From assembly GCF_001262015.1 (NCBI RefSeq), contig NZ_CP012075.1, positions 930,001 through 994,000 on the forward strand: DNA of 64,000 nucleotides, in the 5' to 3' direction. The notes beneath the pieces are model-generated. The model was not told the DNA's origin. It did not search any database and saw only the letters and a list, made by a program, of their open reading frames with translations. Each line of letters opens with the position of its first letter. The first letter of the stretch is position 1. Shown here piece after piece: positions 8,214 to 18,536 of the stretch. The stretch is from Prevotella fusca JCM 17724. GTDB lineage: Bacteria > Bacteroidota > Bacteroidia > Bacteroidales > Bacteroidaceae. The position numbers and the translations under genes were made by a program.

Positions 8214-8245
8214 TTTGTTTTTGTGTTTTTTATTTGTTATCTTTG
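8214..8245 (+). promoter_or_regulatory. pfkA promoter
   Basis: TTTG at 8214-8217 and TATCTTTG at 8238-8245 are separated by 20 bp, matching the Bacteroidetes -33/-7 promoter. The start codon of pfkA lies 43 bp downstream of the -7 box. Confidence 0.7.
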
Positions 8246-8287
8246 CGGTTGATTATTGATTAAATAAAAAGTGTTCTAAGACAATAT

Positions 8288-9265
8288 ATGGCTAAAATAA
8301 AGACAATCGGAATTCTGACCTCTGGCGGTGACGCACCGGGTATGAATGCGGCAATACGGGCTGTGACCAGGGCTGGCATATATAATGGTTTTGACGTCAA
8401 GGCTGTCTATCGTGGATATGACGGATTGATTACTGACGACATCAAACCCTTCACAACCGAGAATGTCAGCGGTATCATCGGGCAAGGTGGCACCATCCTC
8501 AAGACAGCACGATCAAAGGGCTTTGCGACGGAGGAAGGACGCCAGCAGGCATACGACAACCTTGTCAAAGAGGGGATTGACGCACTGGTTGTCATTGGTG
8601 GTAACGGATCGCTGACGGGTGCCATGAAGTTTGCACAGGAGCATGATTTCTGTTGCATCGGCTTGCCCGGTACGATTGACAACGACCTTTACGGTACGGA
8701 CAGCACTATCGGGTATGACACGACGATGAACACCATCATGGAGTGTGTTGACCGCATCCGTGACACCGCACAGAGCCACGAGCGCATCTTCTTCGTCGAA
8801 GTGATGGGACGTGATGCCGGCTTCCTGGCACAGAATTCGGCTATTGCCAGCGGCGCTGAGGCTGCCATTATCCCGGAAGACTCAACCGATGTCGACCAGC
8901 TGGCACGTTTCATGGAACGTGGTATCCGCAAGTCAAAGAAGAGCTGTATCGTCATTGTCTCTGAAAGTCCTAAGTGTGGCGCAATGTATTATGCTGACCG
9001 TGTACACAAGGAGTTCCCTGACTATGACGTACGTGTATCAATTCTTGGGCACCTGCAGCGTGGCGGTCGTCCCTCAGCACGTGACCGCATCCTTGCGAGC
9101 CGTACGGGTGTTGGTGCCATCGAGGCCATCCTTCAGGGACAGCGCAACATCATGGTGGGTGTCAGGAACAACGAGGTGGTCTATGTACCGCTGTCCGAGG
9201 CAATCCGCTCTGATAAGCCTTTCGACAGGAAACTTATCAAGGTACTTGACGAGCTGAGTATCTAA
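8288..9265 (+). CDS. pfkA: ATP-dependent 6-phosphofructokinase
   Basis: 325 residues, typical bacterial PfkA length. It phosphorylates fructose 6-phosphate to fructose 1,6-bisphosphate, the committed step of glycolysis, in the cytosol. Visible motifs: [14 protein letters not shown] (11-24), [12 protein letters not shown] (101-112) and PGTIDNDL (127-134) with the catalytic aspartate D131. The glycines at GGNGS and PGTIDND, rather than the Asp/Lys of pyrophosphate-dependent enzymes, indicate ATP as donor. It is 64 bp upstream of the ATP synthase operon in the same direction and may contribute read-through, but that gap has no clear terminator or promoter. Confidence 0.97.
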   Translation: MAKIKTIGILTSGGDAPGMNAAIRAVTRAGIYNGFDVKAVYRGYDGLITDDIKPFTTENVSGIIGQGGTILKTARSKGFATEEGRQQAYDNLVKEGIDALVVIGGNGSLTGAMKFAQEHDFCCIGLPGTIDNDLYGTDSTIGYDTTMNTIMECVDRIRDTAQSHERIFFVEVMGRDAGFLAQNSAIASGAEAAIIPEDSTDVDQLARFMERGIRKSKKSCIVIVSESPKCGAMYYADRVHKEFPDYDVRVSILGHLQRGGRPSARDRILASRTGVGAIEAILQGQRNIMVGVRNNEVVYVPLSEAIRSDKPFDRKLIKVLDELSI

Positions 9266-9311
9266 AAAGTTTCTTTTCCACCTTACTTATATATAGAGGA
9301 AATAATAATAA

Positions 9312-10853
<1,542 letters not shown>

Positions 10854-10886
10854 TCATTTCCTTGCACGAACTGAATAATAATTGAA

Positions 10887-11132
10887 TTGTCTATGTTGAC
10901 ACTTAAAATAGTTTCTCCCGAAAGGGTTGTCTTTACAGGCGAAGTGGATAGCGTGCTGGTTCCGGGAACTGTGGGACCGTTTGAGATTCTCAATGATCAT
11001 GCACCTATCATCTCAACGCTGGTTGAAGGCAAGGTGGTCTATAGCGTAAAGGGGACAAAGAGCGAGCTTCAGATCGTTGGCGGATTCGTTGAGGTGAAGA
11101 AGAACGAGGTGAGTCTCTGCGTGGAAATCTGA
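10887..11132 (+). CDS. atpC: F1Fo ATP synthase subunit epsilon (short form)
   Basis: 81 residues, starting MLTLKIVSPERVVFTGEVDS. This covers only the N-terminal beta-sandwich of epsilon (motifs GPFEILNDHAPI, then EIVGGFVEVKK-like strand). The C-terminal two-helix domain that binds ATP and inhibits rotation in many bacteria is absent; the usual length is 130-140. It couples the rotor to gamma. It starts 33 bp after atpD. The stop at 11132 is followed by non-coding text, so the shortness appears genuine rather than a frameshift. Confidence 0.93.
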   Translation: MSMLTLKIVSPERVVFTGEVDSVLVPGTVGPFEILNDHAPIISTLVEGKVVYSVKGTKSELQIVGGFVEVKKNEVSLCVEI

Positions 11133-11162
11133 AGTTGAAAGCTGGCAGGCAGCTGAATAAGC

Positions 11163-11573
11163 ATGATAGATTATAACAAGCTATATAAGAAGTACTATAA
11201 GACCAGTCTGTGGATTATCGCAGGACTCTATCTTATCGGTTTGCTGGTGGTGCAGCTGACGCAGCACCCGTCTTATATCACCATGCTTACTATCAGTGCT
11301 GTGTATTCGCTCATCATAACCTCTGTATATGGAGGAGCATGGAAAGGAGTAGCCAGTCAGTCGCCTGCTGTTCTGAGCAAGTTCTATCTTGTTGCTTCGG
11401 GACTACGGATGCTGTTGGCATTCCTGGTTCTTCTGGTTTATGCCTTTGTGGTGAAGGAGCGCACGATGATACTCAGCTTTGCTGTCATCTTCATGGTTTT
11501 CTATCTTGTGCTGTTGGCATTCGATACCGTCTATTTTTACAAAGTGGAAAAGAACAATAAAATTAATAATTAA
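11163..11573 (+). CDS. Small membrane protein of the atp operon (AtpI-like position)
   Basis: 136 residues with four predicted membrane helices (about 16-32, 38-57, 74-95, 100-125) and a charged lysine/asparagine tail. It lies between atpC and atpB, 30 bp and 3 bp from its neighbours, so it is co-transcribed. Position and topology suggest the role of the AtpI/subunit I family (assembly of the c-ring), but I see no diagnostic sequence motif, so the name is withheld. Confidence 0.8.
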   Translation: MIDYNKLYKKYYKTSLWIIAGLYLIGLLVVQLTQHPSYITMLTISAVYSLIITSVYGGAWKGVASQSPAVLSKFYLVASGLRMLLAFLVLLVYAFVVKERTMILSFAVIFMVFYLVLLAFDTVYFYKVEKNNKINN

Positions 11574-11576
11574 CGA

Positions 11577-12674
11577 ATGAAGTATCTCAAGCATCTGTTT
11601 TGTATGGCAATGATGCTCTTTCTGCTTCTTCCTGGTGCCGCCGCATCAGAGAGCAAAGGAGAGGGGATTGACCTGCAGGAGATATTGTGGGGACATATCA
11701 AGGACTCATACGAGTGGCACGTTACCAATATCGGTGACAAACCAATCATCATCAACCTGCCGGTCTTTGTGAAGACATCAAAAGGCTGGTATGCAGGCAA
11801 GGCAGAGGATTTCGCCGAAGAGCCATTGACGGAAGGACCACATGCGGGTTACCGTCCCTGCAAGTACAATCCAGATTTGTTCATTGCAACGAAGGGAAAC
11901 TACGAACGTCGTATCGTTGAGTTGAAGGAGGACGGCACGGAAGTGCGTCCCTTTGATATATCTATAACGAAGTCGGTGTGCGTACTCTTCATTGATGCCA
12001 TCATTCTCTTGCTGTGTATTCTGATTCCGGCACGCTGGTGCCGCCGTCATAAGTTTACGGACAAGGCACCGAAGGGTTTTACGGGATTGATGCACATGCT
12101 GGTGATGTATATCTATGACGAGGTGATTAAGCCTACGTTGGGTAAGGATGCAGACAGGTTTGCTCCTTATCTGCTCACGTGTTTCTTCTTCATCTTAGTT
12201 GCCAACCTGATGGGTATTATTCCATTCCCTCCAGGTGGTGGTAACCTGACAGGTAATATAACCATAACCTTCTTCTTAGCCGTGTGTACGTTCCTCGTGA
12301 CAAACCTCTCGGGAACAAAGCATTATTGGAAGGATATCTTCTGGCCTGATGTGCCAACTTGGTTGAAGGTACCGGTGCCTTTGATGCCAGTTATTGAGAT
12401 TTTTGGTATCTTCACAAAGCCTTTCGCATTGATGGTGCGTCTCTTTGCCAATATGATGGCAGGACATGCTATTGCGTTGGCATTGACGTGTATTATCTTT
12501 ATCATGGCGACTATGGGTATTGTCCTTAGTTCTTCCATGACGATTGTGAGTGTGGGCATGAGCATCTTCATGATGCTGCTCGAGTTGCTTGTATGTTTCA
12601 TCCAGGCACTTGTATTCACGATGTTGAGTGCTGTGTTCATCTCATTGGCACAGGTACACGAGGCAGAAGCGTAG
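11577..12674 (+). CDS. atpB: F1Fo ATP synthase subunit a
   Basis: 365 residues. Fo stator channel that passes ions to the c-ring. An N-terminal signal-like segment (1-24) and about 110 extracytoplasmic residues precede the conserved membrane core, a Bacteroidetes-type extension; E. coli subunit a is 271. The key motif KPFALMVRLFANMMAGHAIA holds the essential arginine R288. Further helices cover about 135-152, 196-216, 226-246 and 300-360. The gene begins 3 bp after the AtpI-like gene. A 231-bp gap with 8-bp repeats separates it from atpE. Confidence 0.95.
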   Translation: MKYLKHLFCMAMMLFLLLPGAAASESKGEGIDLQEILWGHIKDSYEWHVTNIGDKPIIINLPVFVKTSKGWYAGKAEDFAEEPLTEGPHAGYRPCKYNPDLFIATKGNYERRIVELKEDGTEVRPFDISITKSVCVLFIDAIILLLCILIPARWCRRHKFTDKAPKGFTGLMHMLVMYIYDEVIKPTLGKDADRFAPYLLTCFFFILVANLMGIIPFPPGGGNLTGNITITFFLAVCTFLVTNLSGTKHYWKDIFWPDVPTWLKVPVPLMPVIEIFGIFTKPFALMVRLFANMMAGHAIALALTCIIFIMATMGIVLSSSMTIVSVGMSIFMMLLELLVCFIQALVFTMLSAVFISLAQVHEAEA

Positions 12675-12681
12675 TTTCGGA

Positions 12682-12721
12682 GTTGACGAGTTGACAAGTT
12701 AACAAGTTGACGAGTTGCTTG
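12682..12721 (+). repeat. 8-bp tandem repeat inside the atp operon
   Basis: Five consecutive 8-bp units of the type GTTGACGA/GTTGACAA/GTTAACAA just after the atpB stop. The rest of the 12675-12905 gap shows CCTTATTGGGAATGATAGTC and a second GTTAGGAATACTAACC stretch capable of a weak hairpin. Confidence 0.8.
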
Positions 12722-12905
12722 TTTTAAGGGAACTGCTTAGACAGAGGGTCTGGCATTCCGAAACACGCTAACCTTATTGGGAATGATAGTCCTGTTAGGA
12801 ATACTAACCTTGCCAAACAAGTTGGTCCTGACAGCCTCGCTATTTCTTCCTTTCAAAAGCAAAATAAGAAAATAAAAACAATTAATAAATTAAAAGCAAA
12901 AAACT

Positions 12906-13145
12906 ATGTTGACATCATTGTTATTAGCAGCAGAAACTGCAAAGTTGGGCGCCGCTATCGGTGCAAGTATCGCAGCCGTAGGCGCAGGTATTGGTATTGG
13001 TCGTATCGGTGGTCAGGCTATGGACGCTATGGCTCGTCAGCCAGAGAAGATCGGTGAGCTTCGTTCTGCTATGATCATTGCAGCTGCATTGGTAGAGGGT
13101 GTTGCCTTCTTTGCTGCAATTATCGCTCTCCTCTGTGTATTCTAA
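12906..13145 (+). CDS. atpE: F1Fo ATP synthase subunit c
   Basis: 79 residues forming a helical hairpin. Helix 1 has the glycine-rich GAGIGIGRIGG, the polar loop reads ARQPE (43-47), and helix 2 holds the ion-binding glutamate E64 in AALVEGVAFFA. The glutamine in helix 1 and the Ser/Thr after the glutamate that mark Na+-binding c-rings are not evident, so proton coupling is the simpler reading. It forms the Fo rotor ring in the inner membrane. Confidence 0.96.
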   Translation: MLTSLLLAAETAKLGAAIGASIAAVGAGIGIGRIGGQAMDAMARQPEKIGELRSAMIIAAALVEGVAFFAAIIALLCVF

Positions 13146-13199
13146 ACTGCACACAGAGTTATTTAAACAAAATTGGTAAGAAAAGTAATTTAGCAGCTT

Positions 13200-13712
13200 A
13201 TGTCATTATTATTGCCAGATAGTGGCTTACTCTTTTGGATGACCCTCGTCTTTCTGGTGGTCTTCTTCATCTTGTGGAAATGGGGCTTCCCATCGATTAT
13301 CAAGATGGTGAACGAGCGCAAGGAGTATATCGACGAGAGTCTTGCCAAGGCAGAGGAAGCCAACTTGAGGCTTGCCAACATTCAGAAACAAGGTGAGGAG
13401 CTGCTCATGGAGGCACGTGAGAAACAGGCACAAATCCTTAGGGAGGCGTCTGAGACACGTGACACCATAGTCGGACAGGCACAGGAGAAGGCACACGAAG
13501 AGAGTGCCCGCATCCTTTCTGAAGCCAAGGCGGAGATTGAAAGTCAGAAGCAGGCTGCCATCCGTGACATCCGTTCGCAGGTTGCAGATCTCTCTGTGCA
13601 GATTGCTGAGAAGATTCTGCATAAGGAACTGTCTGGTTCTGCTGAGCAGGCACAGCTTATCGACCGCTTATTGGATGAAGTTGCTTCTTCTAACGGAACT
13701 GAAAGTAAATAA
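13200..13712 (+). CDS. atpF: F1Fo ATP synthase subunit b
   Basis: 170 residues. An N-terminal membrane helix (about 9-28) is followed by a long charged alpha-helix rich in E, K, A and Q (35-150), the peripheral stalk of the enzyme. Conserved features include LILWKWGFP-like text after the helix and ERKEYIDESLAKAEEA. It lies between atpE (54 bp) and atpH (6 bp). Confidence 0.94.
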   Translation: MSLLLPDSGLLFWMTLVFLVVFFILWKWGFPSIIKMVNERKEYIDESLAKAEEANLRLANIQKQGEELLMEAREKQAQILREASETRDTIVGQAQEKAHEESARILSEAKAEIESQKQAAIRDIRSQVADLSVQIAEKILHKELSGSAEQAQLIDRLLDEVASSNGTESK

Positions 13713-13718
13713 TCGCTT

Positions 13719-14255
13719 ATGAATACAGGTGTAATATCGGTTCGCTATGCTCGTGCGCTGTTGAAGAGTGCCTGTGAGCAAGGTCTCGAGGACAAGGTAT
13801 ATGCTATCATGCAGACCCTTGCCCAGAGCTACCTTCAGGTGCCGGAACTCCGCATGACGATTGAAAGCCCGATGCTTCCGAAGGAGAAGAAGCGCAAGCT
13901 ATTGGAAGTAGCCTGTGGTGACAACTGTCCTGAGCTTATTGGGAACTTCCTTTCCCTTGTCATGAAGGCGGATAGAGAGGAGTTGCTGCAGCTTATGGCG
14001 AATGACTATGTCGCTCTGTATCGTAAGCAGAAGAACATCATTCGCGGAAAGGTCATCACAGCCTCGCCTGTCTCTTCCCAGACGGAAGACAAGATGAAAG
14101 CACTGGTACAATCCAGAGCACAGGGAACCGTTGAGTTCAACACTGAGGTTGACCCTTCACTCATCGGCGGCTTTATTCTGGAGTATGATACTTACAGAAT
14201 GGATGCCAGCGTGAAGAGCAAACTGAATGCTATCCTCACACAATTAAAAAAGTAA
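13719..14255 (+). CDS. atpH: F1Fo ATP synthase subunit delta
   Basis: 178 residues. The N-terminal helical domain starts ISVRYARALLKSACEQ, the hallmark of delta/OSCP, and the C-terminal part has FNTEVDPSLIGGFILEYDTY, the conserved sandwich end. It joins the top of F1 to the b stalk. It is placed 6 bp after atpF and 11 bp before atpA. Confidence 0.95.
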   Translation: MNTGVISVRYARALLKSACEQGLEDKVYAIMQTLAQSYLQVPELRMTIESPMLPKEKKRKLLEVACGDNCPELIGNFLSLVMKADREELLQLMANDYVALYRKQKNIIRGKVITASPVSSQTEDKMKALVQSRAQGTVEFNTEVDPSLIGGFILEYDTYRMDASVKSKLNAILTQLKK

Positions 14256-14266
14256 TAGATTAAAAC

Positions 14267-15850
14267 ATGTCAGATAAAATTAAACCAAGTGAGGTGTCTG
14301 AGATTCTTGTAAAAGAACTTCAAGGCATCAGCTCTGAGGAGAAGTTTGATGAAGTCGGTACCGTACTGACCGTCAGCGACGGTGTGGCACGTGTCTATGG
14401 TCTTCGCAATGCTGAAGCCAATGAGTTGCTTGAATTTGAGAATGGCACCATGGCGATTGTCATGAACTTGGAAGAAGACAATGTAGGTTGTATCCTTCTT
14501 GGTCCTACTGCAGGTATCAAGGAGGGGCAGAGCGTCAAGCGTACACACCGCATTGCCTCTATCCGTGTCAACGACAACTTCTTGGGACGTGTAGTCAATC
14601 CGCTTGGAGAGGCTATCGATGGTAAGGGTGATATTAACCTGACTGATTCTTTTGAGATGCCGCTGGACCGCAAGGCTCCGGGTGTTATCTATCGTCAGCC
14701 AGTGAAGGAACCGCTCCAGACTGGTCTGAAGGCCGTTGACTCAATGATTCCTATCGGTCGTGGTCAGCGTGAGCTTATCATTGGTGACCGCCAGACAGGT
14801 AAGACAGCCATTGCCGTTGATACCATCATCAATCAAAAGAGCTTCTATGAACAGGGCAATCCTGTTTACTGTATCTATGTTGCCATCGGTCAGAAGGCTT
14901 CTACCGTTGCCACATTGGTACAGAACCTCAAGGAGCATGGCGCAATGCCTTACACGATTATCGTAAGTGCAACAGCGGCTGACCCTGCTGCCATGCAGTA
15001 TTATGCGCCATTTGCCGGTGCTGCTATCGGTGAGTACTTCCGCGACCGTGGCTACTCTGCCCTCGTTATCTATGATGACTTGTCAAAGCAGGCTGTAGCT
15101 TATCGTGAGGTATCATTGATTCTCCGTCGTCCTTCAGGTCGTGAGGCTTATCCTGGTGACGTCTTCTATCTCCACTCTCGTCTGCTTGAGCGTGCCGCAC
15201 GTATCAACAACCAGCAGGAGATTGCCGAGAAGATGAACGACCTCCCAGAGTGCATGAAGGGACATGTAAGAGGTGGCGGGTCACTCACCGCTCTGCCTAT
15301 CATTGAGACACAGGCAGGTGACGTGTCAGCCTACATCCCTACTAACGTGATTTCCATTACCGACGGTCAGATTTATCTTGAGTCAGACCTCTTTAACCAG
15401 GGTTTCCGCCCGGCTATCAACGTAGGTATTTCCGTATCTCGTGTGGGTGGTTCAGCACAGGTCAAGAGTATGAAGAAGGTGGCTGGTACGTTGAAGATTG
15501 ATATGGCACAGTATCGTGAGTTGGAGGCATTCTCTAAGTTCTCATCAGATATGGACAAGGTCACAGCAATGACCCTTGACCGTGGACGTAAGAACAACCA
15601 GTTGCTTATCCAGCCACAGTACAACCCGATGCCAGTGGGTGAGCAGATTGCCATCCTCTATTGCGGTGTGAACGGACTGATGCGCGACGTGCCTGTTGAC
15701 CAGATACGCCAGTGTCAGGATCAGTTCCTCGACAGCATGCGTTCAACCCATGCCGATGTAATCAGCGAACTGGCTTCTGGCAAACTGGAAGATGCTTCCG
15801 TCAAGGTAATCGAGGAAGTCATGGGCAATATTGCCGGACAATATAAATAA
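14267..15850 (+). CDS. atpA: F1Fo ATP synthase subunit alpha
   Basis: 527 residues. Non-catalytic nucleotide-binding subunit of the F1 head. Walker A motif GDRQTGKT is at 173-180, with [20 protein letters not shown] as the Walker B region and [16 protein letters not shown] with the conserved arginine finger region. Length is close to the 513 of E. coli. It begins 11 bp after atpH and ends 12 bp before atpG. Confidence 0.98.
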   Translation: MSDKIKPSEVSEILVKELQGISSEEKFDEVGTVLTVSDGVARVYGLRNAEANELLEFENGTMAIVMNLEEDNVGCILLGPTAGIKEGQSVKRTHRIASIRVNDNFLGRVVNPLGEAIDGKGDINLTDSFEMPLDRKAPGVIYRQPVKEPLQTGLKAVDSMIPIGRGQRELIIGDRQTGKTAIAVDTIINQKSFYEQGNPVYCIYVAIGQKASTVATLVQNLKEHGAMPYTIIVSATAADPAAMQYYAPFAGAAIGEYFRDRGYSALVIYDDLSKQAVAYREVSLILRRPSGREAYPGDVFYLHSRLLERAARINNQQEIAEKMNDLPECMKGHVRGGGSLTALPIIETQAGDVSAYIPTNVISITDGQIYLESDLFNQGFRPAINVGISVSRVGGSAQVKSMKKVAGTLKIDMAQYRELEAFSKFSSDMDKVTAMTLDRGRKNNQLLIQPQYNPMPVGEQIAILYCGVNGLMRDVPVDQIRQCQDQFLDSMRSTHADVISELASGKLEDASVKVIEEVMGNIAGQYK

Positions 15851-15862
15851 AGACAATACAGA

Positions 15863-16840
15863 ATGGCATCCTTAAAGGAAATCAAGACTCGTATAGCCAG
15901 TGTTCAGAGTACCCGTAAGATTACGAGTGCGATGAAGATGGTTGCGTCGAGTAAGTTACACCATGCTCAGAATGCCATCGAGAGTATGCTTCCTTACGAG
16001 GCTATGCTCGAACACATTCTCAAGGCTTTCCTGGTCTCCACGCCCGACACGGATACTCCGTTCGACGAGGAGAGACCTGTGAAACGTGTTGCCTTACTCG
16101 TGTTCTCCTCAAACAGTTCCCTCTGTGGTGGATTCAATGCGAATGTCATCAAGCTGATGCAGCAGACGATAGACGAATATCATGCGCAGGGCTTGACCGA
16201 CAAGGACATTGTCATCTATCCCGTAGGCCGCAAGGTGGCTGAAACAGCTAAGAAGCGTGGATATACCTGCGTGTATCCTTATCCTCACCTTGCTGACAAG
16301 CCTAATTCTGAGGAGTGTCGCAATATCGCCAAGGAGTTAGGTCAGAAATGGCTGGATGGTGAGTTTGATAAGGTGGAGATAATCTATCATCACTTCAAGA
16401 GTGCAGGTAGCCAGATTCTCCAGCGTAAGAATTTCCTTCCGATTGACCTTGAGGAAGAACTCAATGCTGACTCTTCGCGTGACCTTTCATCGCATATCGC
16501 AACCAAGGCAGCACAGGAATATCTCAAGAGGAAAGGACAGCCCGCTACGCAGAGGTCAAATAATGAGACTATCGTTCCTCTGAATGATAACTTTATCATT
16601 GAGCCGGACCTGCACACTGTCTTGACGGCATTGATACCGAAACTGCTGCACCACATGGTCTTTACTGCCCTTCTCGACAGTAATGCATCTGAGCACGCAG
16701 CACGAATGGTTGCTATGCAGACCGCAACTGACAATGCTGACGAGCTGCTCCGTTCGCTCCACTTGCAATATAACAAGTCGCGACAAGCAGCCATCACGTC
16801 AGAGTTGCTCGATATTGTCGGTGGCTCGGTAAACAACTAA
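15863..16840 (+). CDS. atpG: F1Fo ATP synthase subunit gamma
   Basis: 325 residues. Central rotating shaft of F1. The N-terminal coiled-coil helix MASLKEIKTRIASVQSTRKI and the C-terminal HAARMVAMQTATDNADELL are diagnostic. It is about 40 residues longer than E. coli gamma, with extra sequence in the middle domain (about 200-240). As last gene of the operon it is followed by a strong hairpin terminator. Confidence 0.97.
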   Translation: MASLKEIKTRIASVQSTRKITSAMKMVASSKLHHAQNAIESMLPYEAMLEHILKAFLVSTPDTDTPFDEERPVKRVALLVFSSNSSLCGGFNANVIKLMQQTIDEYHAQGLTDKDIVIYPVGRKVAETAKKRGYTCVYPYPHLADKPNSEECRNIAKELGQKWLDGEFDKVEIIYHHFKSAGSQILQRKNFLPIDLEEELNADSSRDLSSHIATKAAQEYLKRKGQPATQRSNNETIVPLNDNFIIEPDLHTVLTALIPKLLHHMVFTALLDSNASEHAARMVAMQTATDNADELLRSLHLQYNKSRQAAITSELLDIVGGSVNN

Positions 16841-16887
16841 TATCCTCTGCCTGTGCTTTGGTGGCAGGTGGAGAATTGAAGAATAGA

Positions 16888-16923
16888 ACAGGGACAGGCT
16901 TATTGCTTGTCCCTGTTTCTTTT
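16888..16923 (+). terminator. Terminator of the atp operon
   Basis: AACAGGGACA and TGTCCCTGTT pair across a short loop and are followed by TCTTTT, a standard intrinsic terminator 48 bp after atpG. Confidence 0.85.
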
Positions 16924-17018
16924 GTCATTGGACTGTAAGCATCCGACATTATCCGTCCTGGCACTTTATGTCCACCCTATATGACTGGTTTCATATAAGG
17001 GGTAAGCACCCTGAAAAA

Positions 17019-17508
17019 GGTTCTTCCGTTAAATTCGTGGATATTCATCATTATGCTTGTATAAAAGCTGTCATTATCTATCTTAATAGTGACCTAAACA
17101 ATGTTTTGTAAAAACATTTCAAAGCAAGAAATCGAATTGATGCTCTTCTGGCTTTGAAAAGACGCCCAATTGGCTTGCAATAGATGCCCTTTTGAGGTCT
17201 AACTAACGCCCTTTTGAAGTCCAATTAAGCACCTTTTCTTGCACTACTTTATAACCAACTGATTTACTGTTGGTTACAAACTTGCTTTTTATACGTGTTT
17301 TTGCCTTTATCTGTAGGTATTTTACCCGAAATTATGTCATGATTTTTCAATCCGTTTTCTGCGGTATCTCACAAGGTACAAGCGAACAGTTGCAGATTTA
17401 GATAAAAGCCCTATTCTCCCAATGATATGGATTTAGAAATGAAGAACACTTCACTTTGAGGCTATAACCATTGTATGCGTAGGCGTCTACGCATTTAACG
17501 GAAGAGCC
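17019..17508. mobile_element. Non-autonomous transposable element, copy B (inverted relative to A)
   Basis: GGTTCTTCCGTTAAA at 17019-17033 faces TTTAACGGAAGAGCC at 17494-17508 (one mismatch). The flanking octamers CTGAAAAA and CTAAAATA agree at 6 of 8 positions. About 70 bp around the array and about 85 bp beyond it (17260-17345) are the reverse complement of 7195-7375 in copy A. No transposase is present. Some internal parts of A and B are unrelated, so the element has lost or gained segments. Confidence 0.65.
17146..17233 (-). repeat. 22-bp-phased array 2 (4 units), in element B
   Basis: Read on the minus strand it matches array 1 closely: GGTGCTTAATTGG, AAAAGGGCGTTAG, GGGCATCTATTGC and GGGCGTC units at exact 22-bp spacing. 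It is followed on the plus strand by CTTTTCTTGCACTAC and TTTATAACCAACTG, the common right flank. Confidence 0.8.
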
Positions 17509-17582
17509 CTAAAATAGGTAACAAAACTCTTGCTCATAAACATAAAAAAACGTAAATTTGTCGCATAACCAACTTTGATAAT

Positions 17583-18239
17583 ATGCAAAAAACGCAATGG
17601 GAAAGGACAAGGGCATTCATCCAACGCAAAGAACTATCGCTGGTTACGGCTTTACACCTTGGCTCGATAATCCTCTGCGGACTGATTTACATCCTACTGC
17701 CGGAAGACATCCATCTACGCTGGGGACTGACCTACTGGCTGATATGGATTGCACTCCTGTCGCCCTTTGCACTGATGATAGCAGCACGGAAAAGCAAGCG
17801 GAAGCTGGCCATACGCCTTTACGGCGGTCTGATGGGAACGTGTCTGTGGCTGTCCGCCATATTCCTTCACCTCATAGGAGGCGACATCTTTTTCCCTCCC
17901 ACCCGTCTCTGCAAAGACGGTGACTACCTTGCAAGGCGAATGTACGACTTCTTTGACGACAACCTGACGGCTGTTTACAAAGTTAGCGGGCTGACAGAAA
18001 AGAGAGTTGCATTCTTCAGCTACAGCACGCCCGACTCCATCAAGGTCTACGAATCGCTGAATGCCATCGCTCTCTACTGTCCTACCCGAATAGTGGAAGA
18101 CCCATTGGTCAGCGACACGACAGGTCCTGTCCGTGTCATCGAACAGCTATACGACCGCCCGACAGAGCCCGGACAGAAGAAGAAAGTGGAACAACTTGCC
18201 CACCAACTTAACCTCAAACTCGGCTATACGCTGAAATAA
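17583..18239 (+). CDS. Hypothetical membrane protein with C-terminal soluble domain
   Basis: 218 residues with three likely membrane helices (about 20-39, 48-68, 80-98) and a soluble domain of about 115 residues holding YDFFDDNLTAVYKVSGLTEK and a proline-rich PTEPGQKKKVEQ stretch. No family recognised. It starts a same-strand group with the lineage-specific proteins downstream (24 bp to the next gene), so it may share a transcript with them. Confidence 0.75.
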   Translation: MQKTQWERTRAFIQRKELSLVTALHLGSIILCGLIYILLPEDIHLRWGLTYWLIWIALLSPFALMIAARKSKRKLAIRLYGGLMGTCLWLSAIFLHLIGGDIFFPPTRLCKDGDYLARRMYDFFDDNLTAVYKVSGLTEKRVAFFSYSTPDSIKVYESLNAIALYCPTRIVEDPLVSDTTGPVRVIEQLYDRPTEPGQKKKVEQLAHQLNLKLGYTLK

Positions 18240-18263
18240 TAAAACAAGAAAGAAGATATAACT

Positions 18264-18536
18264 ATGCACTACTTAGCACTTAAACAACGTGTTTGCCTTG
18301 TCGCAACACCCCTATCTATAACACTTCTTAGCAGTAGCTTCAGAAGTGGTAAGACCCATGCTAACGAGTTGCCTGGCAGCATTCGGATGGCTGCTGACTC
18401 CTTAAACAAGTATAGTATCTTTTCAGAGACTTACACTCTCGACCCAGAGGTTCGCCAGTCACAAGAAAATAATTACGCTGATTGGCTGCGCCGTCACGCT
18501 ACCCCTGACCAGACACAACCAAGGACGAACAAATGA
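18264..18536 (+). CDS. N-terminal half of a split lipoprotein-like family gene
   Basis: 90 residues. A hydrophobic N-terminus (about 10-25) is followed by AADSLNKYSIFS and YADWLRRHATPDQ, which parallel LDSFRQCRYIAL and YANQLSRHATVEQ in the 343-residue protein at 19525-20556. The frame then stops in TGA overlapping the next ATG (ATGA at 18533-18536). About 85 residues present in the paralogue after this point are missing. It is best read as the 5' part of an ancestral gene broken by a deletion, though coupled translation of two proteins is possible. Confidence 0.55.
   Translation: MHYLALKQRVCLVATPLSITLLSSSFRSGKTHANELPGSIRMAADSLNKYSIFSETYTLDPEVRQSQENNYADWLRRHATPDQTQPRTNK

Noticed and set aside
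12906-13145. Na+-specific ATP synthase
   Set aside because: The c subunit lacks the helix-1 glutamine and the Ser/Thr after the ion-binding glutamate that mark Na+ sites, so only Nqr supports a sodium cycle.
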